A stretch of 64,000 nt of DNA, from assembly GCA_016933055.1 (NCBI GenBank), contig JAFGBS010000004.1, positions 239,350 to 303,349 of the forward strand, written 5' to 3'. Every line of letters begins with the position of its first letter. Position 1 is the first letter of the stretch. The stretch comes from Promethearchaeota archaeon. Its GTDB lineage: Archaea; Asgardarchaeota; Lokiarchaeia; Sigyniarchaeales; Promethearchaeaceae. Shown piece after piece: positions 20,253-29,055 of this stretch. Both the position numbers and the translations under genes were made by a program. Under the pieces are notes generated by a model. It worked only from the letters and a program-made list of their open reading frames with translations, made no database searches and was not told the origin of the DNA.

Positions 20253-20459
20253 TCAAATCCTGAAATCTTCTATTTTTTGGGGAAAAATTTCCTTTAAATA
20301 AAATGCTGAAATACGTTTCGACATTTCACGTAGTTGTCCTTCGTCTTTTCTACTGATAGCCCGTCGCAACATTATGTCAATAAGTTCTTGCATCTGATTA
20401 ATTTGACTGGATGGATTTTGATACGTTTGAATAATTTTGACTAAATCATAGGATTCCAT
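20253..20459 (-). CDS. Small hypothetical protein
   Basis: The 68-residue product is helical and charged (MRRAISRKDEGQL-like core), with no recognised family. It precedes glmS in the same direction with a gap of about 45 bases and may share its transcript. An A-rich stretch lies just before its start. It could be a small adaptor; nothing more can be said. Confidence 0.5.
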   Translation of the reverse strand: MESYDLVKIIQTYQNPSSQINQMQELIDIMLRRAISRKDEGQLREMSKRISAFYLKEIFPQKIEDFRI

Positions 20460-20570
20460 ATCAAAAAAAAAAAGAAAAAATATGAAAAAGAGATGTATTA
20501 TCTGGATGATACATATTTTTCAACTGATATAAGTGATAAATTTAACAGATTTATATGATAAGTATCTACT

Positions 20571-21437
20571 ATGGTATCTGGATTACACGATCTCAGTGAA
20601 TCTCAAAACATCCGAATCCGCGAGATCTTAAAAAAAACTGAATTAATAGACTTGGAATCTCTTTCTTCTGATATATGTAGAATAGAAAAAAGCAAGAAAA
20701 ATCTAGTACTCTCAATAATTCCAGACAACCAAAATGCGTTCGTATTAAAATTGTTTGATTCGAGCGGGTCATTGGAAAATGAAATGAAAATTTACACGAT
20801 GAGAAATGAGCATATTTTCTATAGGGGGGAGGGACCTCATATGACAGAATATGCTATTCCGAAGTTAATTCTAGGAGATCATGATTATATAATCACTGAA
20901 TATATCCAAGGTGAAAATGTAATGGATTTGATTACTGAAAATATGGAAGGTCCATGGAATCCATCATTTTGGGAGTATTTGATATCCATTTTATTTAATT
21001 GGGTGATCAATTTTTCCTCTGTCTTCAAAACTGTTCCCTTAGACTGCCATGTTCGAAACTTTTTGTTGAAAAACATGGTCCTTTATGGCGTAGATTTTGA
21101 AGAATTAGGAAATCACGATGAACAAACGATTTTGAAGGTATTTGCTACAATGTATTTCTCTATAATAGGATCATATCCAGGTGTAATAGAAGGTTTAGAG
21201 CTTCATAAGAATGCGAATATCGGTATTATTTTATTGAGATTAATATTACTTTCGCCAATCTTTAAGGAACAGTCTCTTCAAAGCGTACTCATGAGTTTCT
21301 TCGAGAATGTAGAAAAAGAGGCATCTGAAGTGGTTCAACGCCGAATTAAATTACAAAGAGGAAAAAAATATGATCTATCTGAAATAAAAAAGAATGTGCA
21401 AACTGTATTATCCACAATAAAATCCGATTTTTCTTAG
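20571..21437 (+). CDS. Protein-kinase-fold (RIO/APH-like) protein
   Basis: The 288-residue product shows a kinase-like order: FVLKLFD (possible ATP-binding lysine), ENEMKIY (alpha-C glutamate), YIITEYIQGENVMDL (hinge), DCHVRNFLLKN at the catalytic-loop position and GVDFEELGN for the DFG-like metal site. This matches the lipopolysaccharide/APH/RIO-like atypical kinases more than Ser/Thr kinases. The catalytic loop reads CHVRN rather than HxDxxxxN, so activity is uncertain. Its 3' end overlaps the convergent aldolase gene by 4 bases. Confidence 0.6.
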   Translation: MVSGLHDLSESQNIRIREILKKTELIDLESLSSDICRIEKSKKNLVLSIIPDNQNAFVLKLFDSSGSLENEMKIYTMRNEHIFYRGEGPHMTEYAIPKLILGDHDYIITEYIQGENVMDLITENMEGPWNPSFWEYLISILFNWVINFSSVFKTVPLDCHVRNFLLKNMVLYGVDFEELGNHDEQTILKVFATMYFSIIGSYPGVIEGLELHKNANIGIILLRLILLSPIFKEQSLQSVLMSFFENVEKEASEVVQRRIKLQRGKKYDLSEIKKNVQTVLSTIKSDFS

Positions 21438-22138
21438 GACTTCTCTCTATTGTTAGATTTTTTAATACGTTTTACGCGATTGAAGGCCTCATAAATCATC
21501 CTCTGAAATCTTTGTGCATCTTCAGGAATTGGAGTTATTTTTGATTTCCCCAAGGTTAAAGCTAAATAATATAATTCCGCACTTTCTTCCACGATTTGGG
21601 CTAATCTTAATGCTTCATGTAGCGTTTTTCCACAGACTAATGCACCATGATTCTTTAAAAGTACAGCTTTATGATCTCCTAAAGCTTCTACTGCATAATC
21701 TCCTAATTCCTTGGATCCTACTTGCGAAAATTTGGCGAGGTTAACCTCTCCACCCAAGGCATTAATCATCTCTTCCAATAATGCCGGGATAGTGTTTCCT
21801 GTGGCACTTAAAACAGATGCATACCTGCTATGAAAATGAATTATAGCTTGAGCGTCGGATCGAGCTTTATATACAGCAGTATGCAACAGTTTTTCTGAAG
21901 AAGGAGTCCAATCACCACCCAATTGTTTTGTTTCGAAATCAATATGTGCTATTTGATAGGGGGTTATCAATTCATAATCTATTTGTGAAGGAGTAATGAG
22001 GAGTTCTTCTTTATCAGGAATTCGAATACTTACATTTCCTGCTGATCCAATATTGAGCCCCAATTCCATAGTACGGATGGCAGTTTCACATACCTGTTCT
22101 TTTAATGACCAAAGGAGATCGCGATCTTTCGTTTTCAT
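21434..22138 (-). CDS. Class II aldolase/adducin-family protein (fuculose-phosphate-aldolase-like)
   Basis: Class II aldolases of this family are Zn enzymes that cleave sugar phosphates such as fuculose-1-phosphate, or act as decarboxylases/epimerases. The product has GLNIGSAGNVSIRIPD, LLITPSQIDYE, EKLLHTAVYKA with the catalytic glutamate, IIHFHSRYAS with two zinc histidines and LLKNHGALVCGKTL with the third. The frame opens at 22171, but the ATG at 22138 (MKTKDRD) gives normal length (234 residues). It could serve fucose use with the GH29 cluster at 49-53 kb, though it is far from it. Confidence 0.85.
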   Translation of the reverse strand: MKTKDRDLLWSLKEQVCETAIRTMELGLNIGSAGNVSIRIPDKEELLITPSQIDYELITPYQIAHIDFETKQLGGDWTPSSEKLLHTAVYKARSDAQAIIHFHSRYASVLSATGNTIPALLEEMINALGGEVNLAKFSQVGSKELGDYAVEALGDHKAVLLKNHGALVCGKTLHEALRLAQIVEESAELYYLALTLGKSKITPIPEDAQRFQRMIYEAFNRVKRIKKSNNREKS

Positions 22139-22225
22139 GATTTTCTCAAGGAAAATAGTAACTAATTGCACATAACATTTCGTGAAATGAAAAATGCGAT
22201 TTGGATAGCACGAAAGTAAAAAAAG

Positions 22226-22301
22226 TGGGCATGGGGGGATTCGGACCCCCGGTCTCCCGGTTATCAGCCGAGCGCATTAAACCAGGCTATGCTACACGCC
22301 C
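22226..22301 (-). tRNA. tRNA-Ile (GAU)
   Basis: The reverse strand gives a 76-base cloverleaf: acceptor GGGCGTG pairing with CATGCCC, D-arm, anticodon stem CTCGG/CCGGG enclosing CTGATAA (anticodon GAT), T-arm GGGGGTCCGAATCCCCC and discriminator A. No CCA is encoded and no intron is present. Confidence 0.95.
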
Positions 22302-22347
22302 TATCTTGTATAATTAAATGCTTGATGAATCAACCATCGAGTAAACT

Positions 22348-22387
22348 ATAGGAATAGTATTATGAATATAGGAATAGTATTATGAAT
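22348..22387. repeat. Tandem duplication of a 20-base unit
   Basis: The unit ataggaatagtattatgaat occurs twice with no spacer in the non-coding stretch between tRNA-Ile and the DUF371 gene. It looks like a simple slippage duplication; no function is evident. Confidence 0.8.
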
Positions 22388-22489
22388 ATTATTAAAGTTT
22401 TATTCATACAGATGTTTCGATCATCGTTATGAACTAATTTACGGTTTGGGTTATTTCCCTAGGTAAAATTCCAGAGAAATGGGAACAGA

Positions 22490-22924
22490 ATGAAAACACA
22501 ATTGCTTGAAGAATTTAGTGTCCGTGGTCATAAAAATGTATTATCCACTCATAAAACTACTTTAGAATTTACGAATGATTCCCACTTAACACCATCGGGC
22601 ACTTGTATACTTGGTTTAACATCCCCTATAGCTTGTGAAAACTTAAAAGATTCTACTAAAAAATTACTACTCTTGGGGGGAAAATTTCTAGTAAGAATTA
22701 CATTAGGTCCCTATACTGATAGTTTTGTTGGGTACGGTCATCCAAATTTAATTTTAACCAATCCACACGATATGGTATTCAGAAAAAGCACGTACATATG
22801 TAACCGTACGATTATGATTGGCTGTTCTAAGGCCGCATTTGATATTGATAGGAACTTGGTGAGATGCCTTCAAAATCCTACAGTCACCGCAATCATACGA
22901 ATATTTAACATTCAAGAAGAATAA
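22490..22924 (+). CDS. DUF371 family protein
   Basis: The 144-residue product matches the archaeal DUF371 pattern: FSVRGHKNVLSTHKTTLEFT near the N-terminus, HLTPSGTCILGLTS, and the later GYGHPNLILTNPHDMVFRKS and NRTIMIGCSKAAFDI. The family is small, archaeal and uncharacterised. It is followed after one base by the trm5 gene, and the pairing suggests a link to RNA modification, but that is inference. Confidence 0.8.
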   Translation: MKTQLLEEFSVRGHKNVLSTHKTTLEFTNDSHLTPSGTCILGLTSPIACENLKDSTKKLLLLGGKFLVRITLGPYTDSFVGYGHPNLILTNPHDMVFRKSTYICNRTIMIGCSKAAFDIDRNLVRCLQNPTVTAIIRIFNIQEE

Positions 22925-22925
22925 A

Positions 22926-24107
22926 ATGCAAGATTCACAAAAACGGACGCAAAATTTCATTGTGACACAACCTTACACGGTGGAATCTATTTTAATCCTT
23001 TTAAGAAAAGGTTTCCATGGAATCCATCAAGATTACTCCACCAAAATTCTCAAGGTTCCTAATGATGAGAGAATATATATCCCTATTACAATAAGAGATC
23101 CCAATAGTGTTGAACAAGCTATCCAAGATATGAAGAACTCTATAGGTTCTGATATCACTATCAAAGAACTCCCTTGGGATAACACTTGGGCTAAAATACC
23201 AAGATCTGCCAGTCTCCATGATAATTTATTAGACAGAATCCCCTCTCCCGTTCTTGAATTTATTCCACAGACATTTGACATCATAGGGAGTCTTGCGATA
23301 ATCGAGATTGACCGATGGGGAGATTTATCAAAAGTAGTACAAGATCCAGTACTAATGGAACAGTATCTGTCGTTGATTGGAAATACAATCATAAGGTACC
23401 ATAAAAATATTACAACCGTTCTGAATAAAGTGGGTAGTGTAGAAGGAGAATTTCGACTCCGTAATTATGAAATCATTGCAGGAGAGCCCACTACCACGAC
23501 AATTCATAAAGAAAACAATGTGAAATTGTGCGTTGATCCCACCAAGATGTTTTTTTCTCCTCGACTTAGCTATGAACGGGATCGTGTAGCATCAATAAAA
23601 TTTCCAAAAGATTCCATGATAATAGATTGTTTTGCAGGATGCGGACCCTATAGTATCCAAATTACACATAAACACCGCGTTAATGTCTATAGTATAGAAA
23701 AAAACCATATAGCATATCAATATCTTCTAAAAAATATCTCGCTCAACCAAAACAAATTAAAAGGCAAGATTCATCCGTATTTAGGAGATTTTCGTGATTT
23801 TCGTGAATCCAACTTGGGTAAAGAATGCATTAATCGCACCAATTGTATGATTATGAATCTACCTGAGCACAGTTGCGCGTTCATCCCCCATATATCCCCT
23901 TTTATAAAGGATACAGGGATCTATCTAGTATTTTACGCGTTTTTTCCCAGTTCAGACTCATTAAATCAAGTTATTGTAAAAATTCAAGCACTTCTTAATG
24001 AATACGATCTGAGAATTGTAAGGATTAAAGAAAAACGGGTAGTGTTCTCATTTTCACCCGATCAGAATAATGTATGTGTAGATATGATAATCAAAAAAGC
24101 ACATTAG
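22926..24107 (+). CDS. trm5: tRNA (guanine37-N1)-methyltransferase Trm5
   Basis: Trm5 methylates G37 next to the anticodon using S-adenosylmethionine, which prevents frameshifting. The 393-residue product has the family order: an N-terminal recognition region (DIIGSLAIIEI), FFSPRLSYERDRVAS, the Rossmann motif DCFAGCGPYSI, a YSIEKN strand end and the NLPE motif (IMNLPEHSC) that binds the target base. It follows DUF371 with a 1-base gap and should be co-translated. The methyltransferase class is secure; the Trm5 call rests on NLPE. Confidence 0.88.
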   Translation: MQDSQKRTQNFIVTQPYTVESILILLRKGFHGIHQDYSTKILKVPNDERIYIPITIRDPNSVEQAIQDMKNSIGSDITIKELPWDNTWAKIPRSASLHDNLLDRIPSPVLEFIPQTFDIIGSLAIIEIDRWGDLSKVVQDPVLMEQYLSLIGNTIIRYHKNITTVLNKVGSVEGEFRLRNYEIIAGEPTTTTIHKENNVKLCVDPTKMFFSPRLSYERDRVASIKFPKDSMIIDCFAGCGPYSIQITHKHRVNVYSIEKNHIAYQYLLKNISLNQNKLKGKIHPYLGDFRDFRESNLGKECINRTNCMIMNLPEHSCAFIPHISPFIKDTGIYLVFYAFFPSSDSLNQVIVKIQALLNEYDLRIVRIKEKRVVFSFSPDQNNVCVDMIIKKAH

Positions 24108-24111
24108 TAAT

Positions 24112-25203
24112 TTATACCCTGGAACCTTTCACGAATGGTGTCATTAATGGTTCGGCTAATAAACTGACCAATTCTGGGATATCAGTAAATAATGCACGAG
24201 CTTTCTCTCCGGACACAATGCCTAAAGCAGCTTTTGCGCCATCAATGTTTAAAGCAAATATATTTCTTTCAGAAGTATTGGTTATTTGAGCTCCTACATT
24301 TCTGAGATCTTGAATGAAGTTTTGGTTTAATTTTTCATCCAACGGAACTGCAAGGTTTATAATTACTTTTTTTGAGAATCCCTTTACAATATCCATGATT
24401 CCATTATCCAGAAGAAATTGGACATTTGGAACCACCAAACGTAATGATCGTGAGATATTTTTCAAATTATCATGCAGAAATTCTATCAAGGAAGGCATGT
24501 CATTGATTACGCCACTATTATCATTCACAATACCCCCCTCTGATCGCATATCTTCAATCTGTTTTGCTTTAGAATCGATTTCTTTTTTTAACTGCTCAAT
24601 CTGCATAGTACTACCGAGTAATCCCTCTCCGCTATCTCTTACTTTTTGACGAAGTTCTTTGATCTTTTCTTTCTGTAAGTCTATTTGATGTTCAAGTTTT
24701 GTTATGGAATTTCGAAAATCCATTTTCTCATTCATGGCATGTTCCATAAATTCCAATTTTTCTTTGAGTAACGCATCTTTTTCCTGGGTTATTTTAAAGA
24801 TCTTCTCGTTAAGTTCTCGATTCTTTTCATCTAATTTTGCAATTTGGGTATTTAATTCCGCAATTTTTTCTTTAGAATTTGAATAATGCTGAGTAGTTTC
24901 GGAGATGGACTTATAAGAAGAAGTTAGATTGTTTAAATTCTCAGTTAGTGTTTCTTTCTCCCTCAAGGCATTTTCCAATTGTATATCTAATTCACTTATT
25001 CTTGATTTTGCGCCATCTAATTCCATCTTCGTAGATTTATAAGATTTATGTAAGTCCTCCAGTTCTATCGTTAATTCACTAAGTTTTTCTCCTCTTGCAC
25101 GAATTTCGGAATCCTTTTTTCGCAATTGGTCATTTAATTTCTCAATTTCTTCCAGTAACCGGTTTCTCTCCATGATTAATTTTGGATCTGGGGATTTTGG
25201 CAT
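24112..25203 (-). CDS. Long coiled-coil protein with C-terminal TrmB/PLD-like domain
   Basis: The 363-residue product has a continuous coiled coil from about residue 8 to 225 (heptads rich in L, E, K). After a flexible linker a compact alpha/beta domain of about 120 residues follows (LRLVVPNVQFLLDNGI, VIINLAVPLDE, FALNIDGAKAALGIV). That C-terminal pattern resembles the TrmB/phospholipase-D-like sensor domain without an HKD motif. It could be a scaffold or tether. It converges on trm5 with a 4-base gap. Confidence 0.6.
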   Translation of the reverse strand: MPKSPDPKLIMERNRLLEEIEKLNDQLRKKDSEIRARGEKLSELTIELEDLHKSYKSTKMELDGAKSRISELDIQLENALREKETLTENLNNLTSSYKSISETTQHYSNSKEKIAELNTQIAKLDEKNRELNEKIFKITQEKDALLKEKLEFMEHAMNEKMDFRNSITKLEHQIDLQKEKIKELRQKVRDSGEGLLGSTMQIEQLKKEIDSKAKQIEDMRSEGGIVNDNSGVINDMPSLIEFLHDNLKNISRSLRLVVPNVQFLLDNGIMDIVKGFSKKVIINLAVPLDEKLNQNFIQDLRNVGAQITNTSERNIFALNIDGAKAALGIVSGEKARALFTDIPELVSLLAEPLMTPFVKGSRV

Positions 25204-25362
25204 GTCCTCACCCTCACTCTGGTTTTGTTCCTATAGTGAATTGTTTAACCATTGCTAAAAACTAATCTATGTTTGATGTCTCACACCAAATTCCATGAAT
25301 TTACAAAGAAATTTTAAGTACCAATTATTCTATGACGTATTTTCATAGTAAGAATAATACTT

Positions 25363-25437
25363 GGATCCGTTGCCCAGCCAGGATAAGGCACCGGACTTCT
25401 AATCCGGTGATCGCAGGTTCGAATCCTGCCGGATCCG
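25363..25437 (+). tRNA. tRNA-Arg (UCU)
   Basis: A 75-base cloverleaf: acceptor GGATCCG pairing with CGGATCC, anticodon stem CCGGA/TCCGG around CTTCTAA (anticodon TCT), T-arm GCAGGTTCGAATCCTGC, discriminator G. It has no intron and no encoded CCA. Confidence 0.95.
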
Positions 25438-25452
25438 CTATGTTTTTTTGTT

Positions 25453-25899
25453 TTAAGTTAGGGATGTTTGTTTCCTACAATCTTGATATATTTTCTTCAT
25501 AATTTTTGCATACTCTCCCCACCAGATTGCACCCCTTTGGGATGTAAGCATAGAATCCAGTTTATGAGAATTAAGACACAAAATTTCTTCTTTGTGTTCT
25601 TTTATCTTCTTTTTCCAAATGTTCGAAAAGATTTGCCGAGTATTTACCTTGATTCGGGATTCTATTTGTTCATAGGTATCTTCTATATCAGCTTGTTTCT
25701 GAGCTTCTCTCATCTGTTCATATCTTTCTTTTTCATATGCACGGAGCAAATCCTTACAATCAATAGAGATGGTTAAAGGTGAGGATTTCCCGTATCTACA
25801 CCGTCGCTGGAATTTACACGGTACACAATATTCTTCAAAAGTGATTTCGAACTCATTTAATCCACTAATGCGATAGATTAACGACAATTTATTCACCAC
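25453..25899 (-). CDS. Hypothetical cysteine-containing protein
   Basis: The 148-residue product has an N-terminal beta-rich part with a CVPCKFQRRC cluster (about residues 25-34) plus a further cysteine near 48, which could bind zinc. A helical Glu/Lys/Arg-rich middle and another helical segment with IWWGEYAKIMKKIYQDC follow. I recognise no family. It is divergent from the longin-like gene at 25979 with an 80-base shared upstream region. Confidence 0.55.
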   Translation of the reverse strand: MVNKLSLIYRISGLNEFEITFEEYCVPCKFQRRCRYGKSSPLTISIDCKDLLRAYEKERYEQMREAQKQADIEDTYEQIESRIKVNTRQIFSNIWKKKIKEHKEEILCLNSHKLDSMLTSQRGAIWWGEYAKIMKKIYQDCRKQTSLT

Positions 25900-25978
25900 T
25901 CATAACATAATAAACATGGATGTTCATATGTACCTTCGGGTTGTTTAAAAATTCTATAAGAGATCCAATACGAGAATA

Positions 25979-26503
25979 TTGATTGAAAAATTACTAATTT
26001 TTGAAAGTACGGGAATTTGTCTATTTTCTAAGAACTATAAAATCTCTATAAAAAATGACGATGATGAACTCCTAACGGGCTTTTTGGCAGTATTACTTGG
26101 ATATATCGATACAAGTTTTGGACAGATATGTTGTATCCATACCTATGAGAAAATTCTATTAATTCGTAAAACCCAAGGAATATACATAATATTAATTTCA
26201 GCATGTTTTCAACAACAATCCATTTTTCAAGATGAAGAAGCACTGGAGATTCTAAATAGACGAGTAGAAAATATATGTAAAACACAACTCGCTCTTATTG
26301 AGAGAAAACTAGGCACATTAATACTGATCTTACAGCAACAGAATGAAAAAGCTCATAATTATAAATTTTCAATAATAGATCTGGAGGAGGATTTAGATCA
26401 GTTGATCTCCCAAGGAATACAGAAAATAAAAATAATACAAAAACTAATTCAAGAGAAATCCTTCAGAGTTGCTCTGAACCCACCGGATTTACAGACCAAT
26501 TAG
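25979..26503 (+). CDS. Longin-like protein
   Basis: The 174-residue product begins with the same hairpin pattern as the longin-like protein at 1088: IEKLLIFESTGICLFSKNYKI here, then DELLTGFLAVLLGYIDTSFGQ. Later strands and a helix (EALEILNRRVENIC) complete one longin/SNARE-like fold. Unlike the 1088 protein the C-terminus (about 120-174) is a helical tail without a recognisable winged helix. The start is TTG, again as at 1088. A role in GTPase or membrane regulation is inference from fold resemblance. Confidence 0.5.
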   Translation: MIEKLLIFESTGICLFSKNYKISIKNDDDELLTGFLAVLLGYIDTSFGQICCIHTYEKILLIRKTQGIYIILISACFQQQSIFQDEEALEILNRRVENICKTQLALIERKLGTLILILQQQNEKAHNYKFSIIDLEEDLDQLISQGIQKIKIIQKLIQEKSFRVALNPPDLQTN

Positions 26504-26949
26504 AATCTTAAAATTCGACTACAATATGCACAACGTAATTTTACTGGTTTCTCGGAAATCACCATGAATTCGGACATTACAGGCTCTCTCTCTGCATTTG
26601 AAATGCAATTCTCGTTTGTGCATGGAAAAAGTCCGATAAATTTGTCAGGAATATTTAAGATAAATTTCTTTGATACTTTGAAATTTTTGATATAAGAGAT
26701 CGAACATTTTGGTGAAATGAGAGAAATTTGATTCAATTGTTCATTATCGAGGAACACACTTTCTACCTTAATTATGTCCTTTTTTCCCCCAAGCTTTTTC
26801 GATTGAACATTTATAGCTACTGTTATGAGTCTTCCATCTTGACCATCTAAACCCAAAATATTCAAAACCCTAATTGCTTTTCCCGGTTCAATGTGATCAA
26901 TGACCGTTCCTTGCTTAATTTTTTCTATCCGTAAAGTTAATTCTGACAT
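26500..26949 (-). CDS. pyrI: Aspartate carbamoyltransferase regulatory chain
   Basis: PyrI binds nucleotide effectors and controls the PyrB catalytic trimer in pyrimidine synthesis. The 149-residue product has the family order: IKQGTVIDHIEPGKAIRVL, INVQSKKLGGKKDIIKVE, LISPKCSISYI and a zinc domain with four cysteines (CTNENC and CAYC) with REPVMSEF. Length is normal (about 150). No pyrB is within the window, though the two are usually adjacent. It overlaps the longin-like gene by 4 bases at the 3' end. Confidence 0.93.
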   Translation of the reverse strand: MSELTLRIEKIKQGTVIDHIEPGKAIRVLNILGLDGQDGRLITVAINVQSKKLGGKKDIIKVESVFLDNEQLNQISLISPKCSISYIKNFKVSKKFILNIPDKFIGLFPCTNENCISNAEREPVMSEFMVISEKPVKLRCAYCSRILRF

Positions 26950-27011
26950 TAATATCAGATCCTATCCAAATAAACACAATTTAGTTTTTATCTTTTATTG
27001 TGATTCCCTGA

Positions 27012-27845
27012 TTAATTTTTTTTGATTTGAATAGTTGATTTTTCTCTTTTTTCATTTAACCTTTTCTTGCGCAGATAATTTGGATAAGATAGATTAATCT
27101 GTTCCGTTAATATTCCTTGAATATTTTCTTCATATTCTGTGATATTTAATACCGACGGAGATGTATGACCTCGCTTAAATGATATTATTTTTGACTTTCC
27201 CTTGTATAAGTTACCAAAAATAGATCCAACAGGATTACATGCTGCAATTGGAACTCGGTTTTCTAGAACGCGAGCTTGTAAATAGATGTTCCAATTATAC
27301 ATGCCCTCCTCTTTGATCAGAGTAGGACTAAATAATAATTCAGCTCCACTTTCAACTGCCATTCGTGGAGTTTCAAAAAAAGCGATATCAAAACAAATTA
27401 AGACCGAAAAAGAAGTGTTTGAAAACTTATGATTAAATATCTGCAAACAATCACCGGGAGTGAAGACTTGAGGTTCATAACTATACAGATGAAGTTTGTC
27501 TTGCCTCCCCAATTCCTTCCCGTCATTATCAAAAACATAACTGGTAATATAGTATCGTGAATCATTCCGCATTTCCCAAATTCCCCCTGATATAATGTAG
27601 CAATTATTTTTTCTAGCTAGATCTTGTATTAACTTGTAAGTATGACCTCGTTCCTCCTCAATGGCATTATAAAAATGTTCTTTAGGAGGAACCATACGCC
27701 AACGTTCGGGCAACATTAGGATATCGGGATTTTCTTCAACAGCAGAATTTATCAAATGGGTAATATTTCTATCCGTCTCCTCTTGTCCTCGTAAAATTTC
27801 ACATTGAACAAGTGACAGTTTAATGGACTTTGTCAGGAAAACCAC
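27012..27845 (-). CDS. Carbon-nitrogen hydrolase (nitrilase superfamily)
   Basis: The 277-residue product has the Glu-Lys-Cys triad of the family: E47 in MLPERW, K117 in RQDKLHLY and C151 in LICFDI. These enzymes hydrolyse nitriles or amides (omega-amidase, N-carbamoyl hydrolase and others); the exact substrate cannot be read. It starts with GTG directly at the end of the parvulin gene (27846), indicating a translationally coupled operon. The C-terminal tail is lysine-rich. Confidence 0.85.
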   Translation of the reverse strand: MVFLTKSIKLSLVQCEILRGQEETDRNITHLINSAVEENPDILMLPERWRMVPPKEHFYNAIEEERGHTYKLIQDLARKNNCYIISGGIWEMRNDSRYYITSYVFDNDGKELGRQDKLHLYSYEPQVFTPGDCLQIFNHKFSNTSFSVLICFDIAFFETPRMAVESGAELLFSPTLIKEEGMYNWNIYLQARVLENRVPIAACNPVGSIFGNLYKGKSKIISFKRGHTSPSVLNITEYEENIQGILTEQINLSYPNYLRKKRLNEKREKSTIQIKKN

Positions 27846-28139
27846 CTACGCCGTTCGCTTAATTAGATGCCACCCAAATTTCGTTTTAACGGGTTGAGAA
27901 ACTTCCCCTACATTCAGTGCTAATACAGCTTTTTCAAATTCGGGAACCATTTTCCCCCTTATGAAATATCCTAAATCTCCACCTTTATTTTTTGACGGAC
28001 ATTCAGAAAATTCTCTCGCAAGTTTATCAAATTTTTGTCCTGCTTCTAAATTTTCCATTATTTTCAAAAGGTGACTATGTTTTTGGACTAAAATATGACT
28101 TGCTCGCATCTTACCGCCTGTGGATTTTGATTTTCCCAT
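27846..28139 (-). CDS. Parvulin-type peptidyl-prolyl isomerase
   Basis: The product is a single small parvulin domain: RASHILVQKHSHLLKI, FDKLAREFSECPSKNKGGDLGYFIRGKMVPEFEKAVLALNVGEVS and TKFGWHLIKR. Such stand-alone parvulins catalyse proline isomerisation in the cytoplasm; no signal peptide is visible. The ATG at 28139 (MGKSKSTGG) gives 97 residues; the frame extends to 28187 but that part is not domain. The nitrilase-type gene follows with no gap. Confidence 0.9.
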   Translation of the reverse strand: MGKSKSTGGKMRASHILVQKHSHLLKIMENLEAGQKFDKLAREFSECPSKNKGGDLGYFIRGKMVPEFEKAVLALNVGEVSQPVKTKFGWHLIKRTA

Positions 28140-28208
28140 GATAACACAACTATTGTTTTTGTTTACCTCATGTAATACACGAAACACTTTAAAACATACG
28201 AAATGTAA

Positions 28209-28946
28209 TTATAATGAGTTTAAAATTGGTATTATTTCATTGAAACTATCAACATCATAATCGGGGTTCACAGACTGCAGTTCGCTGAGGTAGGAATCCT
28301 TATATGGATCGTATTTTCCTCCACGATGTACTAGAACAGTTTTCATACCAATTTGCTGAGAAGGAATAATGTCGTGGTCCACTCTATCTCCAATATACAT
28401 CGATTCGTTTGCCGGAATGTTTAGGTACTTCAAACAAAATCGATAGAATTCAGGATTGGGTTTTTTCCATCCCACTTCCTCAGAAATAAAACAATCAGAA
28501 TAATAAGATAACAAATTTAATCGGATTAATTTCTCATATTGCTTAACTGCTATTCCATCACTAATTAGAATTAGCACATAGCCAAGTTCCTTTAACTGAT
28601 CTAAAATTTTAGGTACTTCAGGAAAGGGTCTAATTTCTTTGACCTTTACTTCATGATATCCAATTACACCCGCTGCAACATATTTTGGAATACTGAAATT
28701 TGTGGATTGTAATCCATATTCATCGGGACTTGCTTTCATGCGGATCAGCAATTCATCATAATGTTTTGAGTAGTTGCTACCGAACTCATCCACGATACTG
28801 TGAAGTAATTTTATTCCCTTTTCATAATTAAATTGTAATCCCAGTTGTTGAATTTTTTTCAACCCCCCTATTCTGGATTCTGTAGCTAGATTGGTGGCAT
28901 TAAAAAGAGTATCATCTAAATCGAAACCAATTAAACGGATGGTCAT
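28209..28946 (-). CDS. HAD-superfamily hydrolase
   Basis: The 245-residue product has the four HAD motifs: I GFDLDDTLFNA (nucleophile and acid/base aspartates), II LILISDG, III with lysine in GWKKPNPEF, and IV YIGDRVDHDII. A helical cap lies between I and II. Known relatives are phosphatases of sugar or nucleotide phosphates. Gene order places it upstream of the parvulin/nitrilase pair in the same direction with a gap of about 70 bases, so co-transcription is possible. Confidence 0.9.
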   Translation of the reverse strand: MTIRLIGFDLDDTLFNATNLATESRIGGLKKIQQLGLQFNYEKGIKLLHSIVDEFGSNYSKHYDELLIRMKASPDEYGLQSTNFSIPKYVAAGVIGYHEVKVKEIRPFPEVPKILDQLKELGYVLILISDGIAVKQYEKLIRLNLLSYYSDCFISEEVGWKKPNPEFYRFCLKYLNIPANESMYIGDRVDHDIIPSQQIGMKTVLVHRGGKYDPYKDSYLSELQSVNPDYDVDSFNEIIPILNSL

Positions 28947-29055
28947 TTTAGTCTACCAAATAATTTTCTGATTGTGAGTTTATATACACGGAATTTCTCA
29001 TATATTTTAGGTAAGCTCTCATATATCAAATCATAGGATTCATCACAGAAGTATC

